A DNA stretch of 64,000 nt from Conchocele bisecta (Eukaryota > Mollusca > Bivalvia > Lucinida > Thyasiridae). Below the pieces are notes generated by a model, which saw only the letters and a program-made list of their open reading frames with translations, did no database searches and had not been told where the DNA came from. The stretch lies in contig CM055265.1 in NCBI GenBank assembly GCA_029237695.1, forward strand, positions 75,402,013-75,466,012, in the 5' to 3' direction. Shown here piece by piece: positions 42,850 to 55,336 of the stretch. The stretch's first letter is position 1. Each line of letters opens with the position of its first letter. The translations under genes were made by a program, and so were the position numbers.

Positions 42850-43076
42850 TTTGACATTTCAATTTTGTAACCAATCAAATCGTCACAAAATGATTTTCAG
42901 ACTAGTCCATTTATGAAAAGGGGGGTGTTTTTGTTCTAAAAAATAAGAAAAATAATTGCAAAAAGTGCAGATCCTGATGAGACGGCTCGTCAAGACGGCT
43001 CGTCACGAGCTGGCTCATCTGGATCTACACATTTTGTCAATACCAATATACAGGCCTGTATTGTTGAAAGGGTTAA
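42850..43076. mobile_element. MITE family W, copy 2
   Basis: CACAAAATGATTTTCAGACT, then AAAGTGCAGATCCTGATGAG and a core in which GACGGCTCGTCA is duplicated. The right end is GTTGAAAGGGTTAA. The left end is eroded. Confidence 0.75.
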
Positions 43077-43234
43077 GCAACACGACCATGCTCTATATAG
43101 CGGCTATTGTCCAGGGACGTGTACATCTTTCTACCATGACTATTGGTCAATGATTAATCGATGGGCTACACTATAACATATAAATGCTCCATTTGTCTTG
43201 CAGTCGGCGTAGAGTAGAAGTCACAGAGGAGAAT

Positions 43235-43735
43235 ATAAGGTTCGACCATGTCCAACTGTAGGCAAATGCTTGCCGTGGCACGAGGGAACTGTTTGAATCC
43301 CAAGGCCGTAGGCCGCGGGTTCAAACAGTTCCCGAGTGCCACGACAAACGTTTACCCACGGCAGGACATGGTTGAACGTCGTTGTTACATTTCCGTCGGA
43401 AATATCGTGTAATTTGAGCATATATGCAGTTATTTTAGGTACTTTGATAACCCGTTTGATTCAAACAGCTGATTTACGTATACATATTCTAGGGACGCAA
43501 TACACGTCGCGTGACGCAGCCGCATCAATTTCAAAATTTCAGTGCGACCGTAGTGAACTGGACTGGTGACGTAATGGGGCGTTCTAGTAACGTCATGAGA
43601 CACGTGCATTACGTAGGTATTGACTTTGCCCCGGAATGAGCATTGTCAACAGCCATGGTCAAACAGCACGCGCTGTACGTTTGAACACGACTGTGAGCGG
43701 TGTCAAACAACGGCAGCTATGTAACAATACTGGTT
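43235..43735 (+). mobile_element. Hairpin-headed element, family F, copy 2 (longest)
   Basis: Head hairpin AACTGTTTGAATCCCAAGGC..GGGTTCAAACAGTT, then ACATTTCCGTCGGAAATATC, CGCAATACACGTCGCGTGAC, GTGCGACCGTAGTGAACTGG, CATTACGTAGGTATTGACTT and CGGAATGAGCATTGTC. The last part also occurs alone at 61985. Confidence 0.75.
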
Positions 43736-43814
43736 GACGACAAATTCAGCGTGTACATACATACATCAGTCATGGTGTCAACTGATAAGATAGATTGATT
43801 GATAAAACAGACAT

Positions 43815-44031
43815 GGGACCCGTTTTACTAAACTTCGTACGACTAAAATGTTCGAAAGTGCAAATTTAGGATTGTCTGGAAATTTCAATTGATGGATTTA
43901 CACTTATTGCTCAATAAATGTAAATCCAATTATTGTTTACAAGAAAATAGTGTTAATGTGAAATTTACAGACTATCATAATGTTGTACTTACGAACATTT
44001 CAGTCGTACGAAGTTTAGTGAAACAGGCCCC
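43815..44031. mobile_element. Palindromic MITE family B, copy 7
   Basis: GGGACCCGTTTTACTAAACT to GTTTAGTGAAACAGGCCC. The central hairpin is deleted to CACTTATTGCTCAATAAATG. Confidence 0.8.
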
Positions 44032-44384
44032 TGCCTACTAAAATGGCGATCAACGCGGTCAACGTAAAGCCGCATATGACGTAGAAGCGCGTAGCCCCTG
44101 AATAGTCTGGTCAGTGGCTACGCGGCACGGACGACACATGGTACTATTCTGGACCCACACGTGCATCATCAATTATGCAACCAACAAGTATATATGTCCA
44201 ATTATTTGCAAGATGACAAATTGAATATGATATCGAATTAAGTCCGAATTCTACCCGTTGTACTATATGTAAGATACGGATTGTCCGCACGTTAAACGTA
44301 TAACAACCTGTAGTTCACCCGTCCTGCAACAGATACAACTCGATTTGTATGCGGCTAATGTGTGTCTGTGATTAAAGAAAATGT

Positions 44385-44823
44385 CAGCGCTCCAGATAAG
44401 CTTTGTGTCTAAAGAGTATTGTACCCCCTGATTTCAAATTACATGCGTATTTTATTTTTTACAAATGGATTATTAGTTGTCTTCATTATTAAATAAGGAA
44501 CAAATGATCAAAACATAAAACAAATTTAACCATTCACTTATTTGAGTGTATTATTACGTATTCACTTATTTATACTGTAATACAGTTGAACATTTACTTA
44601 GTTGAGCTGCAAAAAAATCAAACAGTGTTTGCTTTTTGCAGCTCAACTAAGTGAATTTTCAACTTTATTACAGTATTTCCACTACTCAATTTGAAAATCA
44701 ATGCGTATTTTCACATTGTTGTGAGTATTTTGTACTCCCACTGTTGATAATTAATGCGTATTCAGCTAAAATAAGTGCGTAAAATACGCAAATACGCAAA
44801 TACGCAACTTATCTGGAGCTCTG
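44385..44823. mobile_element. TIR element, family M, copy 1
   Basis: CAGCGCTCCAGATAAGC and CTTATCTGGAGCTCTG are the ends. Inside, GAGCTGCAAAAA and complement form a hairpin, and TGCGTATTTT-type motifs repeat. Shares its interior with 57103. Confidence 0.75.
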
Positions 44824-44963
44824 TGATTTTAAAAATTTAAATTAATGGGCTTATGATATCTGCGACCAGCGTAAACCTAGCTGTCTGTTGATGACAGCTC
44901 TAAATGGAAAACACGACAAAAGTTGTAGCATGCTTAAAACCCCAAACTATGTTTTAGTGGACA

Positions 44964-45228
44964 TATAATTGAGACACGCCATGCTATTCTGTACCTTCGG
45001 ACATCTGCGTAATTTCATTAAATACGTTTACAAAATTTACAATATTTTTCATAAATAAAGTCAAAAGATGACAAAAGTTTCAGATTACACGCGGAATATA
45101 ATTCCGCATGTACTCTGAAACTTTTGCCATCTTTTGACTTTATTTATGAAAAATATTGTAAATTTTGTAAACGTATTTCATGAAATTACGCAGATGTCCG
45201 AAGGTACAACATCCCATGGCGTGTATGT
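44964..45228. mobile_element. Palindromic MITE, family J, copy 2
   Basis: GAGACACGCCATGC..TGTACCTTCGGACATCTGCG and complements, with AGTCAAAAGATGACAAAAGT forming the inner stem. Nearly all of it is self-complementary. Confidence 0.8.
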
Positions 45229-45546
45229 GAAGTACATGTATCGAACATGTTGGAGAGATGCTAGTGGGGTTATCGCACGGGTGAATACAAGCGATACATG
45301 TGTCATGATAAATCTATAGTATCACCCTTGGTTTTGATCTTGAGGGAACAAAACCCACATTCATTAGGATTCGTCCAACGGTCGATATGAATATGACATT
45401 GCAAAGTATCGCGAAGGGCGGATAGACGACAGTCCAGTTATCACACTGACAGGAAAGCATTGCACATTAATAATATATTTCTAGGAACCGTGACATTGAC
45501 CATGACGGGACGAAGCCAACATTCAATAAGTGGTTTGACTTGGTTA

Positions 45547-45793
45547 TTAACCATGTCAACCCTAAGTAACTGGAATGGACTGTGATATGCTAATTTTCCG
45601 ACAAATCCAATCGTCCCAAAATGATTTTCAGATTAGTCAATTTATGAAAAGGGTGTGTTTTTGTTCTAAAAAATATGAAAATTACTTGCAAATTGTGCAG
45701 ATCATGATGAGACGGCTCGTTACGAGCCGGCTCATCTGGATCTGCACTATTTGCAAACGCCGCTATAGCGGGCTTTCGGGTTCAAAGGGTTAA
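45547..45793. mobile_element. TTAA-flanked MITE, family W, copy 3
   Basis: TTAACCATGTCAACCC to GTTCAAAGGGTTAA. The core is GATGAGACGGCTCGTTACGA..GCCGGCTCATCTGGATC. Confidence 0.75.
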
Positions 45794-45875
45794 CTAGAGA
45801 TAACTATAATTGCGAACTGTCACGAAGGCGAGAGATAGACATTAGTCACAATATCGCACGGAAATAAACTTGTCT

Positions 45876-45941
45876 ACAGACAGACAGACATACAGACAGA
45901 CAGACAGAGACAGACGGACGGACGGACGGACGGACGGACAT
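45876..45941. repeat. (ACAG)n(ACGG)n microsatellite
   Basis: ACAGACAGACAG passes into ACGGACGGACGG. The same composite tract marks the end of several repeats in this window. Confidence 0.9.
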
Positions 45942-46371
45942 ACCGGGTAAACCATACATCCCACCGACAACTATCACTGCGGTGGCATAAACTATGGATG
46001 CGTTCTGGTTGCGTTTTTGTCGATGTCCTTCTAGCACGTGCTTATTATCGGACAAGGAGGTTGAAATATGGTGTAAATGGTATGAAAGCGACCATGTTAA
46101 CCGTATTCAAATAGCGTTTGATGTAGCATGTCAAGATCGAAACCCATGTTATTGGTTACAATTGAATAAAACGTTAAAATCTACGAAATAGATTACCACC
46201 GCTTGGAGGGCAAGCGTGTGATGTGCGTCAACATGTTAAGCCCCACGATACATGTTTAAAGTGTGAGTGACTAGTGTAGCCCCTGGTTGGCCTTCTAACA
46301 AGGGCCTACACCATTCGCTGTTCGACACGTTCCTGCTACCTATAATCAAAATCGCAGATCCTAAAAAGTAT
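45942..46371. other. No gene seen
   Basis: A 65-residue plus-strand frame shows no motif or splice support. Confidence 0.35.
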
Positions 46372-46747
46372 GTAACGCCAAATGTACATAAACTCAAATA
46401 AATACTGTTCATTAACAATTTAGAGCTAGCTCCAAATAATGAATATTTAATGCTAGCTCTAATTATTCAGAGCTAGCAATATAATTAGAGCTAGCAATAA
46501 TTATTTGAGTTTATGTAGATTTGGCGTTCCAGGAACGCCAAATCTACATAAACTCAAGTAATTAATGTTAGCTCTAAATATTTAATGTTAGCTCTAATAT
46601 TTAATGATAATAAATATTTAGAACACTAACTCCAAATCCTCTGAAGAGCTCTCTAAATCATTTGGAGCTAGCTCTAAATATGTAATGCTAGCTCTAATTG
46701 TTTACAGCTAGCATTAATTATTCGTGATTATGTAGATTTGGCGTTCC
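46372..46747. mobile_element. Element with repeated AGAGCTAGC boxes
   Basis: AACGCCAAATGTACATAAAC at the left and TATGTAGATTTGGCGTTCC at the right are inverted ends. A perfect hairpin of the same terminal sequence sits inside at 46499-46562. Between them about ten (A/T)GCTAGCTCTAAT-type boxes occur in both orientations. Confidence 0.7.
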
Positions 46748-47092
46748 ATAAAAAAGTCACACGATATTCTAGTCGATCAAAAGCTCAACAGACAAAAATA
46801 ATGACGTTCGACTTCACGATTTCTTTGGCGTGAATCAATTAGTTGCCGTCAGAATCGACACTGTTTATAAATTGAAATATATCGCCCAACGCGTTTGCTG
46901 GCTTTAACATTCATTTGTTTTTCAATCGGCTTCTCAATTACCTCGTACAGTTCTAAACACGAAAGATCGTAACACGCTGATACAGTTGGAAAACATTATA
47001 CAACACATTTTATACATATTCAGTTAGATCCTCCGCCGTTACAGTAAATATAAACATATACCTACAAATTATTTACTAGTTCGTGCTGAGTC
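46748..47092. other. No feature
   Basis: No exon or repeat copy recognised. Confidence 0.4.
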
Positions 47093-47529
47093 AAGGTTCA
47101 TGATCACGTGGTTACCACAACAACAACAATGGCAGCAAGTGTTGAAAGCGCCCACTCCAAAGTAAGTATTATTTCATATTTTCGTTAACAGACAACGGAT
47201 TTTGTTGAAATATAGCGCCGCAAACGCGTCTTCATGATCAGTATTTGGTGGTCCCGGGAGTTCGACACATACGTATGTCGTTTTTTGCGAAGAATCGATT
47301 TCCGTGTCAGTAGACACTTCGAGTCTTCGCAAAAAACGACAGAAGTTTAGGCCAAAGTACCGAGACCACCAAATGCAGCTTAACAAGACACGCTTGATGC
47401 GTCATATTTCATCAACATCCGTTACATAATAAGGACAAAATAAAAGAATACGTATAGTTTGAGTCGGAGGGCTTCTGGAAGTTTCAGTATATTATGTTGT
47501 TGTTGTTGTTGTAAACACGTGAATGTTGA
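47093..47529. mobile_element. Palindromic element, family E, copy 3 (right end worn)
   Basis: AAGGTTCATGATCACGTGGT at left. The arms contain CAACGGATTTTGTTGAAATA and complement; the centre is TTTTTTGCGAAGAATCGATT. A family D-like core fragment (CAGATCAGACTGAGC) abuts the right end. Confidence 0.7.
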
Positions 47530-47632
47530 ACAGTGGAGTCTCAGATCAGACTGAGCTAATGCGTCGACTGATCTGAAATATTTCACTGGTAACATGTTTC
47601 TCATGATGAGTCACGCATACTTATATTTGCAT

Positions 47633-47713
47633 TAGTTGCGAACCGTAACTCTTGCAATCTACTCCCGTACGGACGGTACGAGAGTAAATTGAAAGAGTTA
47701 CCGTTCGCAACTA
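47633..47713. mobile_element. 82-bp palindrome, complete copy
   Basis: TAGTTGCGAACCGTAACTCT to AGAGTTACCGTTCGCAACTA; centre CCCGTACGGACGGTACG. Apparently the entire unit. Confidence 0.85.
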
Positions 47714-47960
47714 TATTTACATATACTCAGTTACGATAATGATATTCATATTTCAGTCTCGTTTCATATTGCATTGTTTTAACTTATATCTCATGATGAC
47801 ATGCCCCTTGGATTGAGTGAAATACATTGAATTGAATTTAATTGAGTAACTAGTAGGCTATTGTTGGCGGAAAATATAACATGACGTGGCATTAGTACAC
47901 AAAGCAAAACAAGGGAATCGCTATTACGAAGCTAATCCTCTCGCTGGCAGGCTTGATAAT

Positions 47961-50224
47961 AAAACAAGAGGGTCATGATGGCCCTATATCGCTCACCTGT
48001 GCAATGTCACAAAAATCAAACAAATATTGGTACATAAACATTCAAAATAAGCCCATGACAGGCACACAATGTCAATGCGACAAACTTGAGAAGTCACCAG
48101 GGTAGGAGTTGTCTCGCGATATGTACAGATATATCTTGCACAACTTTGAGAGGTTTGGAGACCACAACAGGATGCTTCCAGCCTACTTTTTATTGAATCC
48201 TTAGATTTTATGTATTATATAACCATATTCCGTAAAAAAGTTGACCCCTATTTGACACCCCGGGCCATGCCCATTTTTGACCCAGAGGTCACCATTTTAA
48301 AAGCTTTGAAAAATCATTGTACATCGATCATTCCTGTCAAGTTTCGTCGAAATCTTGGATTAACGACGACCGCCATTTTAACAAAACTGAAAAGACTTTA
48401 CCAATGAACCATAACGGCGAAGTTTGGCCACCAATGGCCAAGCGGTTTGTATGAAGAGACATTTTAAATCTCTAATAAAAGAACGACCTTTTGACATTTC
48501 GGCGGCCATCTTGGATGATGTAATCATCCGATTCGATGAAAACAGCACCACAGCGATCGCCTGATCGCTTTGATTTGATATATTATAAGACCATATTCAT
48601 TAAAAAATTTGACCCCTGTTTGACCACATTTATGACCCAGGGGTCACCATTTTAACATAATTTTAACATCATTTCTGCCAATTTTCGTAGAAATCGGTCC
48701 GGTGGTTCGTGAGAAGAAGATTGTTTTTAAAATGTTGTGCTATTTTTAGACGGCCGCCATCTTGGATTAACGATGACCGGCATTTTAACAAAACTGAAAT
48801 GGCTTTACCAATGGACCATAACTGCGAAGTTTGCTACCAATGGCCAAGCGGTTTAAATGAAGAAGACGTTTGAAATCTCTAATAAAAGAACGACCTGTTG
48901 ACCTTTCGGCGGCCATCTTGGATGATGTAATCATCTGATTTCGACAAAATATGCTCCTAAGTGATCGTTTCGTCCATACCTTCGAATTGAAAAATGATAC
49001 CTCTGATTTGATATATGACATGACCATATTCGGTAAAATGTGACATTTGACCCCTACTTGACCCCTCCTGCCTCGCCAATTTTTGACCCGGGTCCACCAT
49101 TTGAAGGAATCTGAACCAGCGTTAACTATCGATCATTCATACAAAGTTTCGTAAAAATCGGCCAGGCAGTTCGCGAGAAGAAGAATTTTTAAGAATTTTC
49201 ATCAGCGGCCATCTTTGATTTCGCGATGACCACCATTTAAACAAAAATGAAAAGGCTTTGAACCAATAACCATTACCATGAAATTTGGCCAATATCGTTT
49301 GACGTTTGAAATATTTATTAAAAGAACGACCTTTTGACCTTTCGGCGGCCATCTTGGATGGCATGACCATCCAATTTCGACAACAAATGTACCAGAGCGA
49401 TCGCCTCTTTGATACCTTCGATTTGATATAGACATGACCATATTCGGTCAAAAATAACATTTGACCCCCACGGACAACGCCCATTTTTGACCCCGGGCTC
49501 ACCATTTTAACAAATTTGAAAGAGCATTGTACATCTATATTTCTACCAAGTTTCGTCGAAATCCGGCTAGCGGTTCATGAGAAGAAGATTTTTTAAGAAT
49601 TTATGCTATTTTTAGACGGCGGCCATCTTGGATTAGCGATGACCGCCATTTTAACAAATCTGAAAAGACTTCACCCATGGACCATAACTTTTAAGTTTGG
49701 CTACTATGGGCCAAGCGGTTCATGTGAAGAAGAATTTTGAAATCTCTAATAAAAGAACGACCTTTTGACCTTTCGGCGGCCATCTTGGATGACATAACCA
49801 TCCGATTTCGACGAAGAATGCACCAGAGTGATCGCCTCGTTGATACCTTCGATTTGATAAATGACATGACCATATTCGGTCAAAAATAAAATTTAACCCA
49901 ATTTGACCCCACGGGCCACGCCGATTTTTGACCCAGGGGTCACCATTTTAACAACGTTGAAAGAGCATTGTACATCGATCATTCCTACCAAGTTTTGTCG
50001 AAATCCGGTAGGCGGTTCTTGAGAAGACGATTTTCGAAGAATGTATGCTATTTTTAGACGGCGGCCATCTTGGATTATGTAATGACGTCATTTTAACAAT
50101 TTTGTAATCCCCTACCTAAGGACCATGACCATGACGTTTGGTGACTATAGGTACAATGGTTGCCGAGAAGAAGACGTTTGAAAATATTCACGGACGGACA
50201 CATGAGCTTTGCTCAGGTGAGCTA
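47961..50224. mobile_element. 2.3-kb repeat element with internal tandem units, copy 1
   Basis: It starts AAAACAAGAGGGTCATGATG..CGCTCACCTG and ends GCTTTGCTCAGGTGAGCTAA, so short complementary ends are present. Inside are about five units of 350-450 bp with TTTTTGACCCAGGGGTCACC, GCTATTTTTAGACGGCGGCC and CGGCGGCCATCTTGGATGA. Near the right end is ACGGACGGACAC. No protein is encoded; open frames on the minus strand are unit artefacts. The general plan (tandem core, simple-repeat end) recalls non-autonomous Helitron-type elements of bivalves, but that is a guess. Confidence 0.7.
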
Positions 50225-50511
50225 AAACAAGAGAAGAGACAAAGCCACGAAGGCCGTGTTTTCTTCAAGGCATATGCAATTGGGGCGTAGGGCGTACAGT
50301 AATTGAGAAATGGACCGAAACACGAAAACTAAACAATTTGAAAATGGCAAAAGTCGAATACTAGGAAAAAATAGGCCAAGGTTAAAAAAAGGTTACATAT
50401 TGGATAGTGGTATGTGGTGAGCATCCGTTGGTTATGAAGTTGTGCAAGTATGGTGGTACTAGGTGGTACAGCAAGTGAGAAATGTACTTGAAGACGAAAA
50501 CTTAACTTTGA

Positions 50512-50863
50512 CAAGAGTTGTCAGAGGACAACGAAGCGCGCCCGGTGGCAGCAAAGGAACCGAGTGCACATTTGAACGTGGATTTGCCACAGCGCAGTAG
50601 AGGACCCTTGGAGCAATGCCTGTGTTAAATATGAAGCAAATCCAAGCAAGGAAACAGAAAATATAGGCCATTATTTACCCAAGCGACTGAGCGTTAAGGT
50701 TTCGAGATGCACAAAGTATGTGACCTTGTCGCTGGGCTTAGAAGGGGCGACACGGACGTGGATTTGCCACAGCGCAGTAGAGGACCCTTGGAGCAATGCG
50801 TGTGTGAAATATGAAGCAAATCCAAGCAAGGAAACAGAAAATATAGGCCATTATAATTTTTGA

Positions 50864-50909
<46 letters not shown>

Positions 50910-50990
50910 GAACGGACGGACGCCTACGACGGCGAGGGTATGCCATAAGCACGGCTTCCTTCGGAAGGCGCGCTAAAAATGGCTAAGTGG
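50512..50990. mobile_element. Element with a 100-bp direct duplication and GACGG end
   Basis: CAAGAGTTGTCAGAGGACAA at the left. GTGGATTTGCCACAGCGCAG..ATAGGCCATTAT occurs twice (50572-50674, 50760-50853). (GACA)n, then CGGAAGGCGCGCTAAAA, close it. CGAAGCGCGCC and GGCGCGCT are near-complementary ends. Confidence 0.6.
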
Positions 50991-51142
50991 ATTACGCGGA
51001 GAAAATAGGTCAAGGTCAAACGAACAGTCACATATGTTGGATAGTGGTATTTGGTATGAAGTTGTGCCGGCATGGTGGTTCTAGATGGTATAGTAAGTGA
51101 GAAAACGAAAAAGTCGATTACACGGGAAAAATAGGTTATATA

Positions 51143-53103
51143 AAAAACAAGAGGGCCATGATGGCCCTAATTCGCTCACCTGACTCCATGAACACCAGAG
51201 GAGAATGCGACATTGAGTTCATGTGTTTTAAAAAAATTGTGCTATTTTTAGATGGCGGTCATCTTGGATTAAGCGATGACTGTCATTTTACCAAATCTGA
51301 AAATGCTTCACCCAAAGATCTTAACTTCCTATGAAGTTTGGCCAGCATCGGCCATGTGGTTCCTGAGAAAAAGACGTTCAAAATCTTGAATAAATGGACC
51401 TTTTGGTCGCCTCATCGATACCTTCAATTTGATATATGGCATGAGCATATTCGGTCAAAAAAAAAATGGACCCCAATTTCACCCACGGGCCATGCCCATT
51501 TTTGACCCCGGGGTCACCATTTTCACAACTTTGAAAGAGCATAGTAAATCGATCATTCCTACCAAGTTTAGTCGAAATCCGGCCAGCGGTTTATGAGAAG
51601 AAGATTTTTAAGAATTTATGCTATTTTTAGACGGCGGCCATCTTGGTTTAGCGATGACCTCCATTGTAACAAATCTGAAAAGGCTTCACCCATGGACCAT
51701 AACTTTTAAGTTTGGCTACCAAGGTCCAAGCGGTTCATGTGAAGAAGAATTTTGAAATCTCTAATAAAAGAACAACCTTTTGACATTTCGGCGGCCATCT
51801 TGGATGACATAACAATCCGATTTCGACAAAAAATGTACCAGAGTGATCGCCTCATTGATACCTTCGATTTGATATATAACATGACCATATTTGGTCAAAA
51901 ATAAAATTTGACCCCACGGGCCACGCCCATCTTTAACCCCGGGGTCACCATTTTAACAACTTTGAAAGAGCATTGTACATCAATCATTCCTACCAAGTTT
52001 CGTCGAAATCCGGCTAGCGGTTCATGAGAAGCAGATTTTTTGAGAATTTATGCTATTTTTAGACGGCGGCCATCTTGGATTAGCGATGACCTCCATTTTA
52101 ACAAATCTGAAAAGGCTTCACCCATGGACCATAAATTTTAAGTTTGGCTACCATGGGCCAAGCGGTTCATGTGAAGAAGAATTTTTAAATCTCTAATAAA
52201 AGAACGACCATTTGACATTTCGGCGGCCATCTTGGATGACATAACAATCCGATTTCGACAAAAAATGTACCAGAGTGATCGCCTCATTGATAACTTCGAT
52301 TTGATATATAACATGACCATATTCGGTCAAAAATAAAATTTGACCCTAATTTGACCCCACGGGCCACGCCCATTTTTGACCCCGGGGTCACCATTTTAAC
52401 AACTTTGAAAGAGCAATGTACATCGATCATTCCTACCAAGTTTCGTCGAAATCCGGCTAGCGGTTCATGAGAAGAAGATTTTTTTAAGAATTTATGCTAT
52501 TTTTAGACGGCGGCCATCTTGGATTAGCCATGACCTCCATTTTAACAAAACTGAAAAGGCTTCACCCATGGACCATAACTTTTAAGTTTGGCTACCATGG
52601 GCCAAGCGGTTCATGTGAAGAAGAATTTTGAAATCTCTAATAAAAGAACGATCTTTTGACCTTTCGGCGGCCATCTTGGATGACATAACAATCCGATTTC
52701 GACCATATTCGGTCAAAAATAAAATTTGACCCCAATTTGACCCCACGGGCCACGCCGATTTTTGACCCCGGGGTCACCATTTTAACAACTTTGAAAGAGC
52801 AATGTACGTCGATCATTCCTACCAAGTTTTGTCGAAATCCGGTTGGCGGTTCTTGAGAAGAAGATTTTTGAATAATTTGTGCTATTTTTAGACGGCGGCC
52901 ATCTTGGATTATGTGATGACGTCATTTTAACAATTTTGTAATCCCCCTACCTAAGGACCATGACCATGAAGTTTGGTGACTATAGGCCCAATGGTTACCG
53001 AGGAGAAGACGTTTGAAAATGTTTACGGACGACGATGGACGACGGACGACGGACACATTGTGGTAACAATAGCTACATGAGCTTTGCTCAGGTGAGCTAA
53101 AAA
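51143..53103. mobile_element. 2-kb repeat element with internal tandem units, copy 2
   Basis: Same ends as copy 1 (AAAACAAGAGGGCCATGATG, TTTGCTCAGGTGAGCTAA). Four units begin at the GACCCCGGGGTCACC box near 51504, 51926, 52378 and 52764. Units within this copy are closer to each other than to copy 1. It ends with GGACGACGGACGACGGACAC. Confidence 0.75.
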
Positions 53104-53740
53104 ATGTCACATGTTGTATATTGGTATGTGGTCACCCATTGGTTATGAAGTTGTGCAAGAATGGTGGTTCTGGGTGTTCTGAGAAATGGACCTAAACACA
53201 AACACTTAACATTGAAAATGGCTACGTCGATACGCGGAAAAATATGTTACGGTCAAAAAGGGTCACATGTTGGGTAGTGGTATGTGGTGGGCACCCGTTG
53301 GATACGAAATGCTGCCGCCCGCCCGCCCGGCTTTCGCCAATCGAATAGCTGGGATTCTTTTTCAAAAACACCGGCTAACAAAAACATTAACGCATTTGCC
53401 TTACAAAGCCTTACACACAAGGGGAACATAAGTCCTCAGTGACCTTGACATTGGACGGTCTGACGTGGGTCGTATGCAAAATAAAGCTATTGAAAAATGA
53501 AAGGTGTTACTAAAGTGCGTACGCACGTACGTGCATGAACTAATGATATACCACCCTCTTGCCTATCGGCGAGGGATAATATGCCTCTCATCAAAGGACG
53601 CAATTACATACATATGTAGTTAATAAGTCACCGCCATTGCGATCAGTGTATACCAAGATCTGCCTGCGCTTCAGCGCAGTATTTCATGGCCTACACTGTT
53701 CACAATGCAATCAGTAAACCATTCATTGCCCTACGTTTAC

Positions 53741-54117
53741 AAGGTGCATGATAACGTGGTTACAACAACAACAACGTCGACCACTCCAAAGTAAGTATTA
53801 TTTGATATTTTCTTTAATATGCAACGGATTTTGATGCAATATGGCGCAGCTGCATTTGGTGGTCTAGGGAGTTTGGCACAGACTTATGTCGTTTTTGCGA
53901 AGAATCGATTTCCGTGTCGGAAACACGGAAATCGATTCTTCGCAAAAACGACAGAAGTTTGGGCGAAAATCAAGAGACCACCAAATGCAACTTAACAAGA
54001 CGCGTTTGATGCGCCATATTACATCAAAATCCGTTACGTAATCAGGACACTATAAAAGAATACGTACTTTGAATCGGTACTTGTTGTTGTTGTTAGTACC
54101 ACGTGATCATACACCTT
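53741..54117. mobile_element. Palindromic element, family E, copy 4
   Basis: AAGGTGCATGATAACGTGGT to GTACCACGTGATCATACACC with TTTTTGCGAAGAATCGATTT at the centre. Only 7 bp separate it from family F copy 3. Confidence 0.8.
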
Positions 54118-54124
54118 GGTTTAT

Positions 54125-54480
54125 TATAAGGTTCGATCATGCCCAGCCGTGCGTAAACGTGTGTTGTGGACCAAGGGAACTGTTTGAACCCAATGCCGTA
54201 GGCCGCGGGTTCAAACAGTTCCAGATGGGCACGGCGACGTTTACCCACGACTGGGCATGGTCGAACGTTATTGTTACATTTCCGTCGGAAGTATCATGCA
54301 ATTTTACACGTCGCGTGATGCAGCTGCATCAATCTAAAAGTTCAGTGCGACCGTTGTGAACTGGTCTGGTGCCGTAATGGCGCGTTCCAGAGACACATGC
54401 ATTACGTAGGTGTTGGTTTGGCCCCGGAATGAGCATTGTCTACAGCAATGGTCAAAAAGCACGCGCTGTACGTCATAATA
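54125..54480 (+). mobile_element. Hairpin-headed element, family F, copy 3
   Basis: ATAAGGTTCGATCATGCCCA, the TTTGAACCC hairpin, then TTACATTTCCGTCGGAAGTA, ACACGTCGCGTGATGCAGCT and GGCCCCGGAATGAGCATTGT. The middle is deleted relative to copy 2. Confidence 0.75.
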
Positions 54481-55328
54481 TTATATACAAATACATTACT
54501 AAAGTCGCCAACAATAGGCGCCGATACAACAACATTTCAGACATCAGGTCCGTATTCCCACGGTACTAATGCTTCGAATATTAATTATATATGAAATAAA
54601 ACACAAATCCTGAAAGTTAGTCCTTTGTTTCTTACTTCCACATGCGATTCACATGTTTTAATAAAACATGTTAAATACACAGCACAAAACTGGCTGGAAC
54701 CTTCCTAGAGGAAGTGACATGCCTGCCATCGTCATCTTGCACATGTTCCCTTATAGGCGCGGCAATCACATATAAGGGTTTTTGACGTACCATGGTGGGC
54801 TACACGTGTGCTAAATGTGTTCAGTGTAACACAACTTGAATAAGAAACATGCAAACAATAGAAAATATCTGGAAAAATGGAACAAGAAATGGAATTCTTT
54901 GAAATCATAAAAACAAAGTGTGCTTTATAATCCAACTTCAGAACACTGATGTTATGACAAGCAACGACTTGGAATTTCAAACTATGAACAAGTATCACCA
55001 GTCTCAAAGAGAATACCACTTTATGTGGGTGGGGTATATTGGCAAGTTGTATTTATGTTATTTTCTTTTTAATATGATTGTCTCATTCAGAACGTACCAG
55101 GAAATGTTACATTATGATTATTTATTGATGCAGTGCAAAAACATCGTCCTAGTTACACATTTACATGTGTAAACAACCGATATGTGACACAGTTGTTCGT
55201 TTATGCCGGAAATAGTCTTTACCGTGAATAAATGGAACACGCGACTATACGGGACGTTACTATACAGTATGCCTCACAAAAAGCTCTGATACTGAAATGT
55301 AGACAACGATCGCGTCCATGCACTGCAA
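54481..55328. other. No gene seen
   Basis: Overlapping frames on both strands (54732-55172) have no motif or splice support. No repeat family member recognised. Confidence 0.35.
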
Positions 55329-55336
55329 TGATCACC

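Larger units (their letters stand above)
50225..53300. repeat. Host repeat interrupted by two elements
   Basis: Units with GGTTATGAAGTTGTGCAAGT, GTCACATGTTGG-type and TATGTGGTGAGCA sequence occur at 50330-50510, 50975-51140 and 53103-53290. They are separated by the 50512 and 51143 elements. It starts AAAACAAGAGAAGAGACAAA. Confidence 0.6.

Noticed and set aside
49137..49505. 122-residue minus-strand frame in the 2-kb element
   Set aside because: Similar frames start in every tandem unit and shift at indels, as expected of non-coding repeats.
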